DNA of 32,350 bases. It comes from Bacteroidia bacterium (GTDB lineage: Bacteria > Bacteroidota > Bacteroidia > Chitinophagales > Saprospiraceae). The notes beneath the pieces were generated by a model. The model did no database searches and was not told the DNA's origin. It worked only from the letters and a program-made list of their open reading frames with translations. This document shows positions 15,501-24,998 of the stretch, one piece after another. The DNA lies in NCBI GenBank assembly GCA_030431945.1, contig JAUIIF010000002.1, positions 1 to 32,350 of the forward strand, in the 5' to 3' direction. Within the stretch, counting starts at the first letter, position 1. Every line of letters begins with the position of its first letter. The position numbers and the translations under genes are program-made.

Positions 15501-17759
15501 GAATCTTTCAACAGTTTTATGCGCAACAGCTCTGGTACGGAGACAATCTGCCCCGGTGATCTGGGACTAACTTCTTTGGTCAACGTCTCCCTGCGGCTGG
15601 TAAACATAACCGACGGCAACGGCTGCCTTCGCCCCATTGACCGCCTGCTGCCCATCAACGTCTTCCCCCCCGCCGTCCGGCAACTAGATACCGTCCTTTG
15701 TCCTGGAGAGCGTATTAATTTATTCGGTGAAATATTCGATGCCAGCCGGCCGACGGGCCAGACCATTATCCCGATCCCATCCTCCAACGGCTGCGACAGT
15801 ACGGTGCTGGTCAATCTGCAATACTTTGCACCTGCGGTGAGCGCCCTGGATACTACCCTCTGCGTAGGCGAGCGATTCAGTTTTTTCGGCCAGGTTTTTA
15901 CGGCGAACCGCCGTTCCGGCCGGGTTTTACTCCCCATGCCTTCCAGTAATGGCTGCGACAGCATGGTGGATATTTCCATCAACTTTTTCCCCGTGGCAAC
16001 GGGGACTTTGGACACGACCCTATGCCCCCGGGAACGCTTAAACTACTTCGGTCAGGTTTTTCACGCCAACCGCACCTCTGGCCAGGTCACCATCCCCAAT
16101 GCAACGGTAAACGGCTGTGACAGCCTGGTTGATGTTTCCGTCACTTTCCGGGAAGACATTATTGGGACCGTAGACACTACAATTTGCGAATTTAGCCGCC
16201 TGAATTATTACGGTCAGTACTTTGATGCCAACCGGACGTCGGGAATGGTTCGCTTACCGATTCTCAGTGCTGCAGGTTGTGACAGTTCGGTGTTCGTACA
16301 GATCAGTCTACACGAATCATCGCCAGGGCGCTTGGATACCGCTGTTTGTGCGGGGGAAACGCTGCAGTTTGGAGACGTCTTTTTTGACGGGCCGGCAAAC
16401 AATGTACTCACCCAGTTGGATATTCCGGACCAGTATGGCTGCGACAGCCTGGTCTTTGTTACGCTCCGGGAAATTCCCCTGCCGATCATTGAGCTCTCCG
16501 GGGACGGCATTATTTGCCCGGGTGGAGAATTGGAAATGACCCTTACGTATGACGGGCCGGGCATCGGAACCGTGGTGCTTAGCTCCAACCCGAATGAGCG
16601 AATTTCGTTGGTTGCCGGAACAACCACCATCAGCCGCCCGGTGGCCGTTGGTGCCACCGTCAGCATCCTTCAGGTCATGAGTGGGGGGGACTGCCCGGCA
16701 ATTGGCATCGGAGAATTGCTGGTACGGGAAACGGACCTTGCGGTTAACATCGACGTGATTAGTGGAGACGCTGTATACGCCGTCAGCTGCGCAGACGGAG
16801 ACGATGGCGCCGTACTGGCCATTCCTTCCGGAGGGCTCCCCCCCTATACTTTTCAATGGAATACTGGCGGGCAAAATGCCGTCCTGCGTGATCTTCCGGC
16901 GGGCAACTACAATGTGCTGGTCACCAGTGCCCGCGGCTGCCAGGCCGCTGCCAGGGTAGGCCTGGAAGCACCAGAAGTACTTTTTGCCGTGACCAATGAG
17001 GTGGAGGCCAATTGCCTGGACACCCTTCCTTCACTTATTCTGAGGGACATTCAAGGGGGCATCAGTCCCTACCTGTTTCGGATCGGGGGCAATAATGCTT
17101 TCCTCCCGGTCGCCAACTTCCCCGACACCCTACGGTTGCCCGTAGGCAGGACGGTGCTGGAAATTGAGGACATTAACGGGTGCCGCCTGAGTGAAACTTT
17201 TAATTTTTCTCCCCCTCCGGAGCCCCAACTCGTCGCCACGCCTTCCCTCGCGGTGATCCCGGCGGGAGATAGTGTTCGCATTCAGCTTTTAACGAACCTT
17301 GACGTACAGGGATTCAGGCTTTTTCCCGGTCCGGACTCCCTGATCCCCAGCGATGTATTTTACGTGGCGCCGACGGATAATGCGCTGTACGAAATTACGG
17401 CCATGGATTCCTTCGGGTGCAGGGCGACAACCTTCGTTGAGGTAATAATCGACGACTTCGTTCCCATCTACACCCCTAATGTATTCACGCCTAACGGAGA
17501 TGGGGTGAACGATGTCTTCCGCCTGTTCGCCAGGCCTACAGTACTTGCTTTCAGTAACTTTTCCATTTTCAACCGCTGGGGAGGCAGGGTTTACTATCTG
17601 GAAGACACCATTGGGCCCAATGAACTGAACTGGGGATGGGATGGTTATGCCGAGAATGGAAAAATTCACGAACAGGATGTTTACATTTATACCGTTACCG
17701 TAGAGCTTGCAGACGGAAGAACGGTGGAAATTGCCGGCGATGTTTTATTACTTCGGTAA
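12594..17759 (+). CDS. Giant T9SS type-B secreted protein with SprB-like repeats
   Basis: The 1721-residue protein starts with a signal peptide (MKAHLFCLALCLVGGILLAQ). Residues about 190-900, and again about 1400-1460, hold some ten SprB-like repeats, each ending in forms such as PGTYTFTVRD or AGIYRLTVVDASGC. Residues 1031-1300 are five tandem 54-residue units. The last ~95 residues are the gliding-motility-associated type-B sorting domain, beginning TPNVFTPNGDGVNDVFRLF, with FSIFNRWGGRVYY and WDGYAENG. Such proteins cross the outer membrane by the type IX system and stay on the surface as adhesins or gliding-associated filaments, or are released. No catalytic domain is visible, so an adhesive or structural role is inferred. 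Repeated Gly-Cys ends suggest many disulfides. An envelope peptidoglycan hydrolase follows. Confidence 0.93.
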   Translation: MKAHLFCLALCLVGGILLAQTGSTPKNDLELHRISGQPFWPSSAKMLCDPATNPVSITSCDGETPINGDNNPEDGAFMQWTATGSSLYYVRIYSLTDTFEIFRTDFTDRTVFSPNDPDGTTLNQVIFVGDNITNNCLPEGFYTVQVWSVQDLDGDLLPDRDPTGAIIGCFVECSYEFRPSCASSTLRFFTVDARDIGCNGVGGSVRLYDFRTENLYCIDVDGGGTTINWTGPNNFTSNSTFIDNLEPGIYSVEVMDLYGCTAYWALDIVETDNVAFACSVVSGPTTLGGADGSAGINITAGLGEYNLYWVGPNMIRDSLLRISDGETVIPDLPAGTYTFTVRDLESTCEEDCTLVIPEPDCSDISAAIIELRNSDCDGNLNGRIAITFAGNFMPDLIWEGPGVDGVDTTVIENLGPGTYIYTVADARGCGVSDTIRIISEPSFTFNCGGVDETLPFLDDGRIGLTLAGGTPPFLLSYVAVDQAGDTLPPLNDQVVMDGDTIRNLSAGAYFLEITDQSGCQRTCIATIGEANCDIFPNCTPINPVSINGLGSVLLNFDSGPNWFVTVSGAKDTIFTTTDPNVLLTDLPQGDYAVSVYNTEGCTGSCTFSIIPPPCTLAATATASDPQCFNENSGRIAINITGAGNNLVVDWNVDAYDGRWVVGSLPPGTYRIHISDETQCPLDTIVFTLTNPDPFTVNLALANPILCFGDSTGAIRATTIGGDGPFRYDWSVDSLPDTSLVSGLIAATYSLAVTDANGCVAQDDITITQPPLLSMSCAATAESFAGVMDGTISIGNAGAENVVTLSGDLGNFTLTANTDTTFTDLGPGTYNLFITDSNGCTTECSAIVNPGPCQIGLMTTTTQPDCADALGSATGIPTNPFGAVRYQWSNGDTLATADSLAAGIYRLTVVDASGCEATGRVVISPFTDIPAVGAATVSGVCDDGCTDLQLSLVGTPPFTVDYAYRENGGAESFNSFMRNSSGTETICPGDLGLTSLVNVSLRLVNITDGNGCLRPIDRLLPINVFPPAVRQLDTVLCPGERINLFGEIFDASRPTGQTIIPIPSSNGCDSTVLVNLQYFAPAVSALDTTLCVGERFSFFGQVFTANRRSGRVLLPMPSSNGCDSMVDISINFFPVATGTLDTTLCPRERLNYFGQVFHANRTSGQVTIPNATVNGCDSLVDVSVTFREDIIGTVDTTICEFSRLNYYGQYFDANRTSGMVRLPILSAAGCDSSVFVQISLHESSPGRLDTAVCAGETLQFGDVFFDGPANNVLTQLDIPDQYGCDSLVFVTLREIPLPIIELSGDGIICPGGELEMTLTYDGPGIGTVVLSSNPNERISLVAGTTTISRPVAVGATVSILQVMSGGDCPAIGIGELLVRETDLAVNIDVISGDAVYAVSCADGDDGAVLAIPSGGLPPYTFQWNTGGQNAVLRDLPAGNYNVLVTSARGCQAAARVGLEAPEVLFAVTNEVEANCLDTLPSLILRDIQGGISPYLFRIGGNNAFLPVANFPDTLRLPVGRTVLEIEDINGCRLSETFNFSPPPEPQLVATPSLAVIPAGDSVRIQLLTNLDVQGFRLFPGPDSLIPSDVFYVAPTDNALYEITAMDSFGCRATTFVEVIIDDFVPIYTPNVFTPNGDGVNDVFRLFARPTVLAFSNFSIFNRWGGRVYYLEDTIGPNELNWGWDGYAENGKIHEQDVYIYTVTVELADGRTVEIAGDVLLLR
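15684..16493 (+). repeat. Five tandem 162-bp units (54 aa) in the giant protein
   Basis: Units begin at 15684, 15846, 16008, 16170 and 16332, exactly 162 bp apart. The consensus runs LDTTLCxGERLxxFGQ, FxANRTSGQV and SNGCDSxV. The fifth unit is most diverged (AVCAGETLQFGDVFF). The module resembles the widespread C-GE...NGCDS-type surface repeats of T9SS proteins. Confidence 0.85.
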
Positions 17760-17898
17760 AGCTTAATTTACCCGAACTGCCTAAAAAAGTATTAAACTTT
17801 TGATTTTCCGGCTTAACAAAGCCAAAAAATGGGGTCAGTGAACAACGAATGCCTTACCCTTTCTCGTTATTCCCGACACTAACCTAGAGCACAGAGAC

Positions 17899-19344
17899 AT
17901 GATCAAGTACCTTTTCACCGCCCTATTATTTTTGTGCTGTCTTAGTACGAGCCAGGCAGCTATTACCCCGGAAGCGATCCTGGCGAAAGTAATGACTTCT
18001 TCCCCAGCCGATCAGGAAGATTACATTAAGCGCTACAAAAAAATCGCCATTCGGGAAATGGAGCGAACGGGTGTCCCCGCAAGCATTAAACTGGCACAGG
18101 GGCTTCTGGAGAGCGACTCGGGCAAGAGTAAACTTGCCCGCAGTGCCAATAATCATTTTGGTATCAAGTGCGGTAGCCAGTGGAATGGCGACACCTACTT
18201 CAAAGAGGACGACGACTATGATGAAAATGGTCGGCTGGTGAAGAGTTGTTTTCGTCAGTACCGCAACCCGGAAGCCAGCTTTGTTGCCCATTCAGAATTT
18301 TTGCGCGACCCCAATAAATCCTTTCGCTACGGTTTTCTCTTTCGCCTTGACCCCGCCGATTACCGCGCCTGGGCGGAAGGGCTCCGTCGTTCCGGATATG
18401 CCACCAACCCCAACTACCCGAACCTGCTGATTTCGCTAATTGAGCGGTATAATCTTAATCAATACGATCAGTCCAGTGTGGTGGTTGAAACTCCGGAAGT
18501 GGTTCTGGAGCCCGTAGAAGACCTGCAACGAGGCATTTTACGGACCAACGACGTCAGTTATTTCATTAATGACGCCCCCATCAGCGTCCAGGAAATTGCC
18601 CGTCAGGTAGACGTTAGTGTCGGGCGCTTGCTTGATTACAATGAAGGCCTGCGCCAGGAAAGTCAGCGTGTTGACACCGGTGATCGGGTCTACTTGCAGA
18701 AGAAGCGTAAATCCTACCGTGGGTACGAACAGTACCACGTAGTTGAGGAGGGCGAGAACCTCTACGATGTTGCCCAGCGCTACGCCCTGCGGCTTGATAA
18801 GTTGGCCAAGCGGAATCGCCTGCAGGAAAACAGCGACCCGGCTACTGGTGAAAAAATCAAACTTCGCGGCAGCAAGGTGAAAGACCCGATCCGCCTTGAA
18901 GGAGAGATAGACCCTGACGCCACCCTGGAGGATATCCCGACCGGAGATGACGGACGCATTATTGTTGACGACCCGACCTCGCCAACCACCCCACCTGATT
19001 TTCCGACGTCCCCGACCACCCCACGTCCACAGGTCCCAGGCCCGGGAACAACGACTCCGCCCACAACGACGAATCCCAACCCGGTCCCACAACCGACAAC
19101 GCCGCCTTCGACGACAACACCGCGCCCCGTTCCTCCGGTAGTAGTGCCCCCGCAGGTTACGAACCCGCCGAGCGTACCACCGAGCCAGCCGACCACCACT
19201 ACAGCACAATACCATACGGTAGTAGCGAAAGAGACCTTGTACGCCCTCAGCCGCCGGTACGGCCTGACGGTGGACGCCCTGAAGCAACTTAATGGCCTGA
19301 CGAGTAATACCATTTCCATTGGCCAACGACTCAGGGTCCGGTAG
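17899..19344 (+). CDS. Secreted glucosaminidase with LysM domains
   Basis: The 481-residue protein has a signal peptide (cleavage probably after SQA, residue 20). A Glucosaminidase/FlgJ-type domain spans about 35-188: QGLLESDSGKSKLA with likely catalytic Glu71, NNHFGIKC, and FRQYRNPEASFVAHSEFL. It would cut glycan strands in peptidoglycan. A degenerate LysM lies at about 218-267 and clearer LysM domains at 279-323 (YHVVEEGENLYDVAQRYAL) and 437-481. They are joined by a long Thr/Pro-rich linker (about 365-432) of low complexity. It is probably periplasmic or wall-bound for growth or daughter-cell separation. It follows the giant T9SS gene by 139 nt. Bacteroidota often carry this architecture. 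Confidence 0.92.
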   Translation: MIKYLFTALLFLCCLSTSQAAITPEAILAKVMTSSPADQEDYIKRYKKIAIREMERTGVPASIKLAQGLLESDSGKSKLARSANNHFGIKCGSQWNGDTYFKEDDDYDENGRLVKSCFRQYRNPEASFVAHSEFLRDPNKSFRYGFLFRLDPADYRAWAEGLRRSGYATNPNYPNLLISLIERYNLNQYDQSSVVVETPEVVLEPVEDLQRGILRTNDVSYFINDAPISVQEIARQVDVSVGRLLDYNEGLRQESQRVDTGDRVYLQKKRKSYRGYEQYHVVEEGENLYDVAQRYALRLDKLAKRNRLQENSDPATGEKIKLRGSKVKDPIRLEGEIDPDATLEDIPTGDDGRIIVDDPTSPTTPPDFPTSPTTPRPQVPGPGTTTPPTTTNPNPVPQPTTPPSTTTPRPVPPVVVPPQVTNPPSVPPSQPTTTTAQYHTVVAKETLYALSRRYGLTVDALKQLNGLTSNTISIGQRLRVR

Positions 19345-19667
19345 TACCCCCCCGGCATTACTGTTGTTTCCGCACGCAAGCGAAGATTAGGGTAGAGAAC
19401 GAGCGGCACAGATACGTGAGTCCTCCCGAGTTTTCACTGTGCTGTTTTAGCCCTGAGAAAACAAGTCAGCTCGTATCACCTCCCTGCCGGGGCAAAGTCA
19501 AAATTCGGTGTAACGCCTATTTGCGAGGGCGGGAGGTCGGTCTTCCGTAGCGAGGAGGGCTGCTTATACCCCTCATCTATGTTGTACAAGTGGTTATGCT
19601 CCCGAAAGAGGGGGTATGACGCTTTCGGAGGGAAGTAGCTACCTTAGCCACAACCAAAACATTTGTC
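19345..19667. other. Intergenic region with nested inverted repeats
   Basis: No gene is supported in these 323 nt. Two inverted repeats lie before the next gene's -7 box. ATACCCCTC (19566-19574) matches GAGGGGGTAT (19608-19617) with one bulge. CTCCCGAAAG (19599-19608) matches CTTTCGGAG (19622-19630) with one bulge. They overlap, so they are mutually exclusive if formed in RNA. Confidence 0.45.
19640..19647 (+). promoter_or_regulatory. -7-like box of the barrel protein gene
   Basis: TACCTTAG matches TAnnTTTG at seven of eight positions and ends 20 nt before the GTG start at 19668. Confidence 0.4.
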
Positions 19668-20456
19668 GTGCGGCCTGCCCTCTTTGCCTTATTATTCCTG
19701 GCGTATTCGCTTTTCACCCCCAGCCCTCTGTTTGCTCAGGACCTTGAGCAGGAAGGCGAATATGGTATAGACTGGGGAGGATACCTCTTTGGCATCAAGG
19801 GAGGGCCCAGCCTGGGCAATCAGGATTGGTCCGGGTTGGAAACCGAGCTGTTGCTGGGGTATCACGGTGCCCTTTTTCTGGAGTCCATTCCGGCCCAAGG
19901 CAGGTTCAGCCTCTACGGCCAGCTGGGATACCATTTGCGTGGCAGTAAGATCAGCCGCCGCAGAGCCTTTACCTTTGGCGGCAACCGGGTAACCCTACCG
20001 GCGGATGATTTCCGCTTTCAGAACCTTTCGCTTGCCCTTGGCGCCAAGTCGGTTTTCAATTACACAAGTTTTGCAGACCTCTATTACGTACTGGGGCTGC
20101 GGGTTGATTACAACCTGGATACGAACCTCGATCAATACGACCAATTGGAAGGGGCATTCGGTACGTCTTTTCGCTTAAATTATCCGTTTGAAAGTCCGGA
20201 CTTCATTAATGAGGTGACCTACGGCGCCACTTTCGGCGCCGGCGCCCTGATCCCCATTTCCGAAAACATGAGTGGTTTCATCGAAATTACGGCCCACCCC
20301 GATTTTAATTTTCAGTACAACCAACCACCGCTGGACAACATTATCGACCCCTTTGGCGGTGCCCCCCGGACCATCGGCGCCCGGCAAATCCGCAACTTCA
20401 CGCTTGAAATCAGCTTCGGGCTTCGCTTCCTTCGTAAATGGCGCTATGTCAATTAA
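19668..20456 (+). CDS. Outer-membrane beta-barrel-like protein
   Basis: The 262-residue protein starts at GTG and has a signal peptide (RPALFALLFLAYSLFTPSPLFAQ). The mature part is rich in alternating aromatic/hydrophobic and glycine residues. Examples are GRFSLYGQLGYHLRGSK, FADLYYVLGLRVDYNL and FTLEISFGLRFLRKW, the last ending near the C-terminus as barrel proteins do. This fits the PorT/OmpA-like outer-membrane barrel class common in Bacteroidota. No specific family is recognised. The GTG start is chosen because it directly precedes the signal peptide. Its 3' end overlaps the ComF-family gene by 11 nt, so the two are likely translationally coupled. Confidence 0.75.
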   Translation: MRPALFALLFLAYSLFTPSPLFAQDLEQEGEYGIDWGGYLFGIKGGPSLGNQDWSGLETELLLGYHGALFLESIPAQGRFSLYGQLGYHLRGSKISRRRAFTFGGNRVTLPADDFRFQNLSLALGAKSVFNYTSFADLYYVLGLRVDYNLDTNLDQYDQLEGAFGTSFRLNYPFESPDFINEVTYGATFGAGALIPISENMSGFIEITAHPDFNFQYNQPPLDNIIDPFGGAPRTIGARQIRNFTLEISFGLRFLRKWRYVN

Positions 20457-21156
20457 GCGGGAATTACGATCACTTGCCGAGGGGCTGACGACTCTGCTTT
20501 ATCCTCGTCTCTGCCTTAATTGCCGCAGCGTCGTCCGCCAGTCCCAGACCCCTCAGCTTTGCGCTACGTGCCAGGCAGCGTTGGCTTATACCGAACAGTG
20601 GTTGCTTCCGGAAAACGCCCTGACCGACCGCCTGAAGGGCAGACTGCCGCTGACCTTCGGTGCCGCCCTGCTCGCATTTGGAACCGGAACGGTTTGCCAG
20701 CAACTCATCCACGCCCTCAAGTACCATCACCGGCCGGAAATTGGCCTTCAACTGGGGGAGCAGCTGGGAGAAATCCTGGTAAAACAAGCGGTGCTTGCTG
20801 ACCTCCAGGGGATTGTCCCCGTACCCATCCACCCAGATCGACGCCACGACAGAGGGTACAATCAGGCCGAAGAAATAAGCAAGGGCATTGCCCGGGTACT
20901 GGGGAAACCAATGTTTCCGGAAGCCCTGCGCCGAAAAGTATTTAAAGGGTCCCAAACCAGGAAGTCGCGCTTTGAGCGCGTGGAAAACACCCGCGAATCT
21001 TTTGCCGCAGGGAAGGGGGATTTCAGCGACAAGCATCTGCTCCTGGTGGACGACGTGCTGACCACCGGCGCTACCCTCGATTTTTGTGGAAATATATTGT
21101 TGGAGCACCACCCGGGCGTACGGATCAGTATCGCGACCCTGGCCATGGCCACGTAA
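20446..21156 (+). CDS. comF: ComF family phosphoribosyltransferase-like protein
   Basis: The 236-residue protein has an N-terminal four-cysteine zinc site (CLNCRSVVRQSQTPQLCATC) and a type I phosphoribosyltransferase fold. Its PRPP loop is LLLVDDVLTTGAT. The region VPVPIHPDRRHDRGYNQAEEISKGIA is typical of ComF/GntX proteins, which work in DNA uptake or DNA/nucleotide metabolism; the exact activity is unsettled. ATG 20446 is chosen because it places the Cys site at the usual distance and overlaps the upstream stop by 11 nt. Residues around AAGKGD contain a shortened form of the interspersed repeat. Confidence 0.9.
   Translation: MSIKRELRSLAEGLTTLLYPRLCLNCRSVVRQSQTPQLCATCQAALAYTEQWLLPENALTDRLKGRLPLTFGAALLAFGTGTVCQQLIHALKYHHRPEIGLQLGEQLGEILVKQAVLADLQGIVPVPIHPDRRHDRGYNQAEEISKGIARVLGKPMFPEALRRKVFKGSQTRKSRFERVENTRESFAAGKGDFSDKHLLLVDDVLTTGATLDFCGNILLEHHPGVRISIATLAMAT
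21004..21023 (+). repeat. Shortened interspersed repeat inside comF-like gene
   Basis: GCCGCAGGGAAGGGGGATTT equals the right part of copy 8 (29983) minus a 6-nt stretch lying between two GCAG direct repeats. Seventeen consecutive bases are identical to copy 8. The reading frame is also the same. Confidence 0.4.
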
Positions 21157-21179
21157 ACGTGCAGCATTCAGCAGATTAG

Positions 21180-22766
<1,587 letters not shown>

Positions 22767-22804
22767 CCGGGCGTGAGCTTTGCTTTGCTCCTCCTGCTTA
22801 GCTT

Positions 22805-22822
22805 GTACCCGCGGCCGCGCCT
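22805..22822 (-). repeat. Interspersed GC-rich repeat, copy 5 (left arm of inverted pair)
   Basis: On minus this reads AGGCGCGGCCGCGGGTAC, three changes from the core. It faces copy 6 with an 18-nt spacer, making an inverted pair whose arms can pair over about 15 bp with one mismatch. It lies 38 nt after the guaB stop. Confidence 0.6.
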
Positions 22823-22840
22823 CCACTTCCAGTAAATGGC

Positions 22841-22863
22841 GGGCGCGGACGCGGGTGCAGGGC
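22841..22863 (+). repeat. Interspersed GC-rich repeat, copy 6 (right arm of inverted pair)
   Basis: GGGCGCGGACGCGGGTGC has two changes from the core and is followed by AGGGC. Together with copy 5 it may form the 3'-end hairpin of guaB. Confidence 0.65.
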
Positions 22864-22904
22864 ACAGGGTAAGAAGCAAGCCCCTCACCACCGCAATCTT
22901 TGTT

Positions 22905-22912
22905 TACCTTAG
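22905..22912 (+). promoter_or_regulatory. -7-like box 6 nt before the glycosyltransferase start
   Basis: TACCTTAG, seven of eight matches to TAnnTTTG, ends 6 nt before ATG 22919. No -33 element is clear. Confidence 0.4.
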
Positions 22913-22918
22913 CCGCCC

Positions 22919-24028
22919 ATGTCGCTATCCTTACTCGTTGTCAGTGATTATCGGGACAGCCGTAATGCTGTCCGCCCCGAAGGCCGCTGGTTTATTGGCC
23001 TGATCCGGGATTTCGGCTATTCGATCACGCTGATGACCCCCCGGGAGGGCGCCAGCTACCTGGAAGAACTGGAGGCTGCGGGGGTGCGGATCATCGACTG
23101 GCATCCGGCGACAAAATTCGGCAAGGCCGACCGGGAAGGCATCCGTGCCGAACTCGAGGCGCACCATTACGATCTGCTCCACCTCTTCAACAATAAAAGT
23201 ATTGTCTCCGGAATCCGGGCAGCTAAAGGGTGGCCCGGTAAAGTGCTTACCTACCGCGGCTATACCGGGAACATTCACTGGTGGGACCCAGGCGCCTATT
23301 TTCAGCACCTGAGCAGCCGCGTAGACGGGATCATCTGCGTCAGCCAGGCCGTTAAGGAAAGTTTTGACCGGCTGCCGCGCTTTGATCGTAGTAAAACCCT
23401 CGTCGTCGGTAAAGGCCACGACCCCGCCTGGTACGCCAGGATTAACCCCGGCAACCTGGAGGAGCTTTTCGGGATCGGTCCCGAAAAAACCACCATCATC
23501 GTCATCGCCAACGCCCGGCGGATGAAGGGGATGGACTACCTCGGCACGGCCATCCGGCGTTTGCCGCCGGAACTGAACCTCCATTTCCTGTTCGTAGGCC
23601 GGGGCCTGGATACGCCGGAACTGGAATCTGACCTGGCCGACAGTTACTACAGTCATGAATACACTTTTGCCGGGTTCCGGGAAGATGTGCTTGAGCTACT
23701 GGCCGCGGCCGATGTAAGCCTGCTGCCCAGTGTGAAGGGGGAGGGCCTCAGCAAGGTTTTACTCGAAAGTATGTTCCTCGGCCGGCCCACCGTCATGACC
23801 GACATCGGGGGCAACCAGGGCCTGGGCATTGACGGCGAAACGGCGCTGATCGTTCCCGCCCGCAGTGACGAAGCCCTGACGCAGGCCATGACTCGTCTGG
23901 CCCAAGACCATGCCTTGCGCCAGCGCCTGGGGCTGGCCGGCAAAGCCTACATTTCTGAAAAATACCATGCTGACCGGACCGTAAAGGACCTGGACGCGGC
24001 TTACCGAACGGTTTTAGCAAGGGATTAG
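22919..24028 (+). CDS. GT4-type glycosyltransferase
   Basis: The 369-residue protein has the two-Rossmann (GT-B) layout. The N-terminal half binds the acceptor. The C-terminal half has TTIIVIANARRMKGMDYL at the start of the donor domain, LHFLFVGRG, and the nucleotide-sugar-binding segment LLPSVKGEGLSKVLLESMFL (E-x7-E-like). Then come GRPTVMTDIGGNQ and GIDGETALIVP. It is a retaining, family-4-like enzyme, probably for surface polysaccharide or glycolipid, at the cytoplasmic face of the membrane. It stands alone with no other sugar-biosynthesis genes beside it. Donor and acceptor are unknown. Confidence 0.9.
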   Translation: MSLSLLVVSDYRDSRNAVRPEGRWFIGLIRDFGYSITLMTPREGASYLEELEAAGVRIIDWHPATKFGKADREGIRAELEAHHYDLLHLFNNKSIVSGIRAAKGWPGKVLTYRGYTGNIHWWDPGAYFQHLSSRVDGIICVSQAVKESFDRLPRFDRSKTLVVGKGHDPAWYARINPGNLEELFGIGPEKTTIIVIANARRMKGMDYLGTAIRRLPPELNLHFLFVGRGLDTPELESDLADSYYSHEYTFAGFREDVLELLAAADVSLLPSVKGEGLSKVLLESMFLGRPTVMTDIGGNQGLGIDGETALIVPARSDEALTQAMTRLAQDHALRQRLGLAGKAYISEKYHADRTVKDLDAAYRTVLARD

Positions 24029-24063
24029 CGAACGCTTCGAACGCGAAATCCCTTACTGTTTCC

Positions 24064-24071
24064 TATCTTTC
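24064..24071 (+). promoter_or_regulatory. -7-like box of the DUF1080 lipoprotein gene
   Basis: TATCTTTC matches TAnnTTTG at seven of eight positions and ends 24 nt before ATG 24096. Confidence 0.35.
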
Positions 24072-24095
24072 CCTCGACTTATCTAATCTACGTTC

Positions 24096-24863
24096 ATGCA
24101 AATCAAACAACTAGGCCTCGCTGCTGCCCTGCTCTTGCTGGCAGCTTGTGGCGACTCAAGTACGGCAACCACCGACTCTTCCGCTGCCGCGATACCGCCG
24201 CCACCGCCACCGGTCATCGCAGAAGATGGGGAGTGGACGCCTCTTTTCAACGGCAACGACCTTACGGGCTGGCATACTTACGGTAAAGAAGGCGTAGGTG
24301 CTGCCTGGAAAGTAAAACACGGAGAAATCTACCTCGACGTAGCAAACAAAGACGGTTGGCAGGCGGAGGGAGGTGGAGACATCGTAACGGACGAAGCCTA
24401 CGGCAATTACGAACTGGAACTGGAATGGAAAATTGGTGAATGCGGCAACAGCGGCATCATTTACAACATCGTCGAAAAAGCCGACTACCCCTACCCCTGG
24501 CTTACCGGCCCGGAAATGCAGGTGCTGGACAACACCTGCCACCCCGACGCCAAGATCGTCACCCACCGAGCCGGCGACCTCTACGACTTCATTTCCGTTA
24601 AAGAGGAAAATGTGCGTCCGGCCGGCGAGTGGAACCAGGTGAGACTTGTCGTCACTGACGGGAGGGTCGAACACTGGCTGAATGGCCAAAAACAAGTCGA
24701 GTACGTCAATAAAGGCCCGGAATGGGAGGCCATGATCGACGACTCCAAATTCAAGGACTACGACTCCTTTGGGATGTCCACTTCCGGTAAAATCTCCCTG
24801 CAGGATCACGGCGACGCCGTCTGGTTCCGTAATATTCGAATCCGGGAACTGGGCGCAGAGTAG
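24096..24863 (+). CDS. DUF1080 (3-keto-disaccharide hydrolase-like) lipoprotein
   Basis: The 255-residue protein is exported as a lipoprotein, with lipobox LAAC and lipidation at Cys18, then a Ser/Thr/Ala/Pro-rich tether to about residue 42. The rest is one DUF1080/PF06439 domain, a concanavalin-like jelly roll. Landmarks are WTPLFNGNDLTGWHTYGKEG, FELEWKI-like YELELEWKIGECGNSGIIYN, GPEMQVLDN and WNQVRLVVTDGRVEHWLNG. Characterised relatives hydrolyse 3-keto-glycosides. The following MFS transporter suggests uptake of the released sugar. Substrate unknown; the role in sugar use is inferred. Confidence 0.9.
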   Translation: MQIKQLGLAAALLLLAACGDSSTATTDSSAAAIPPPPPPVIAEDGEWTPLFNGNDLTGWHTYGKEGVGAAWKVKHGEIYLDVANKDGWQAEGGGDIVTDEAYGNYELELEWKIGECGNSGIIYNIVEKADYPYPWLTGPEMQVLDNTCHPDAKIVTHRAGDLYDFISVKEENVRPAGEWNQVRLVVTDGRVEHWLNGQKQVEYVNKGPEWEAMIDDSKFKDYDSFGMSTSGKISLQDHGDAVWFRNIRIRELGAE

Positions 24864-24998
24864 TGAGGTAGCCGGGTAGCATTGGTGACGGCTAGTTGCC
24901 GGTCACGTGCGTTACTACCCATCGACCAGACTATCACACTCCCCAACTTCCACACACCCCAACTTCACTAACACTCCATCTTCTAAAAGCTTACCCTC

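Noticed and set aside
15684-16493. Tandem array as a CRISPR or VNTR locus
   Set aside because: The units are 162 bp, diverged at the DNA level and in frame in a surface protein; there are no spacers and no cas genes.
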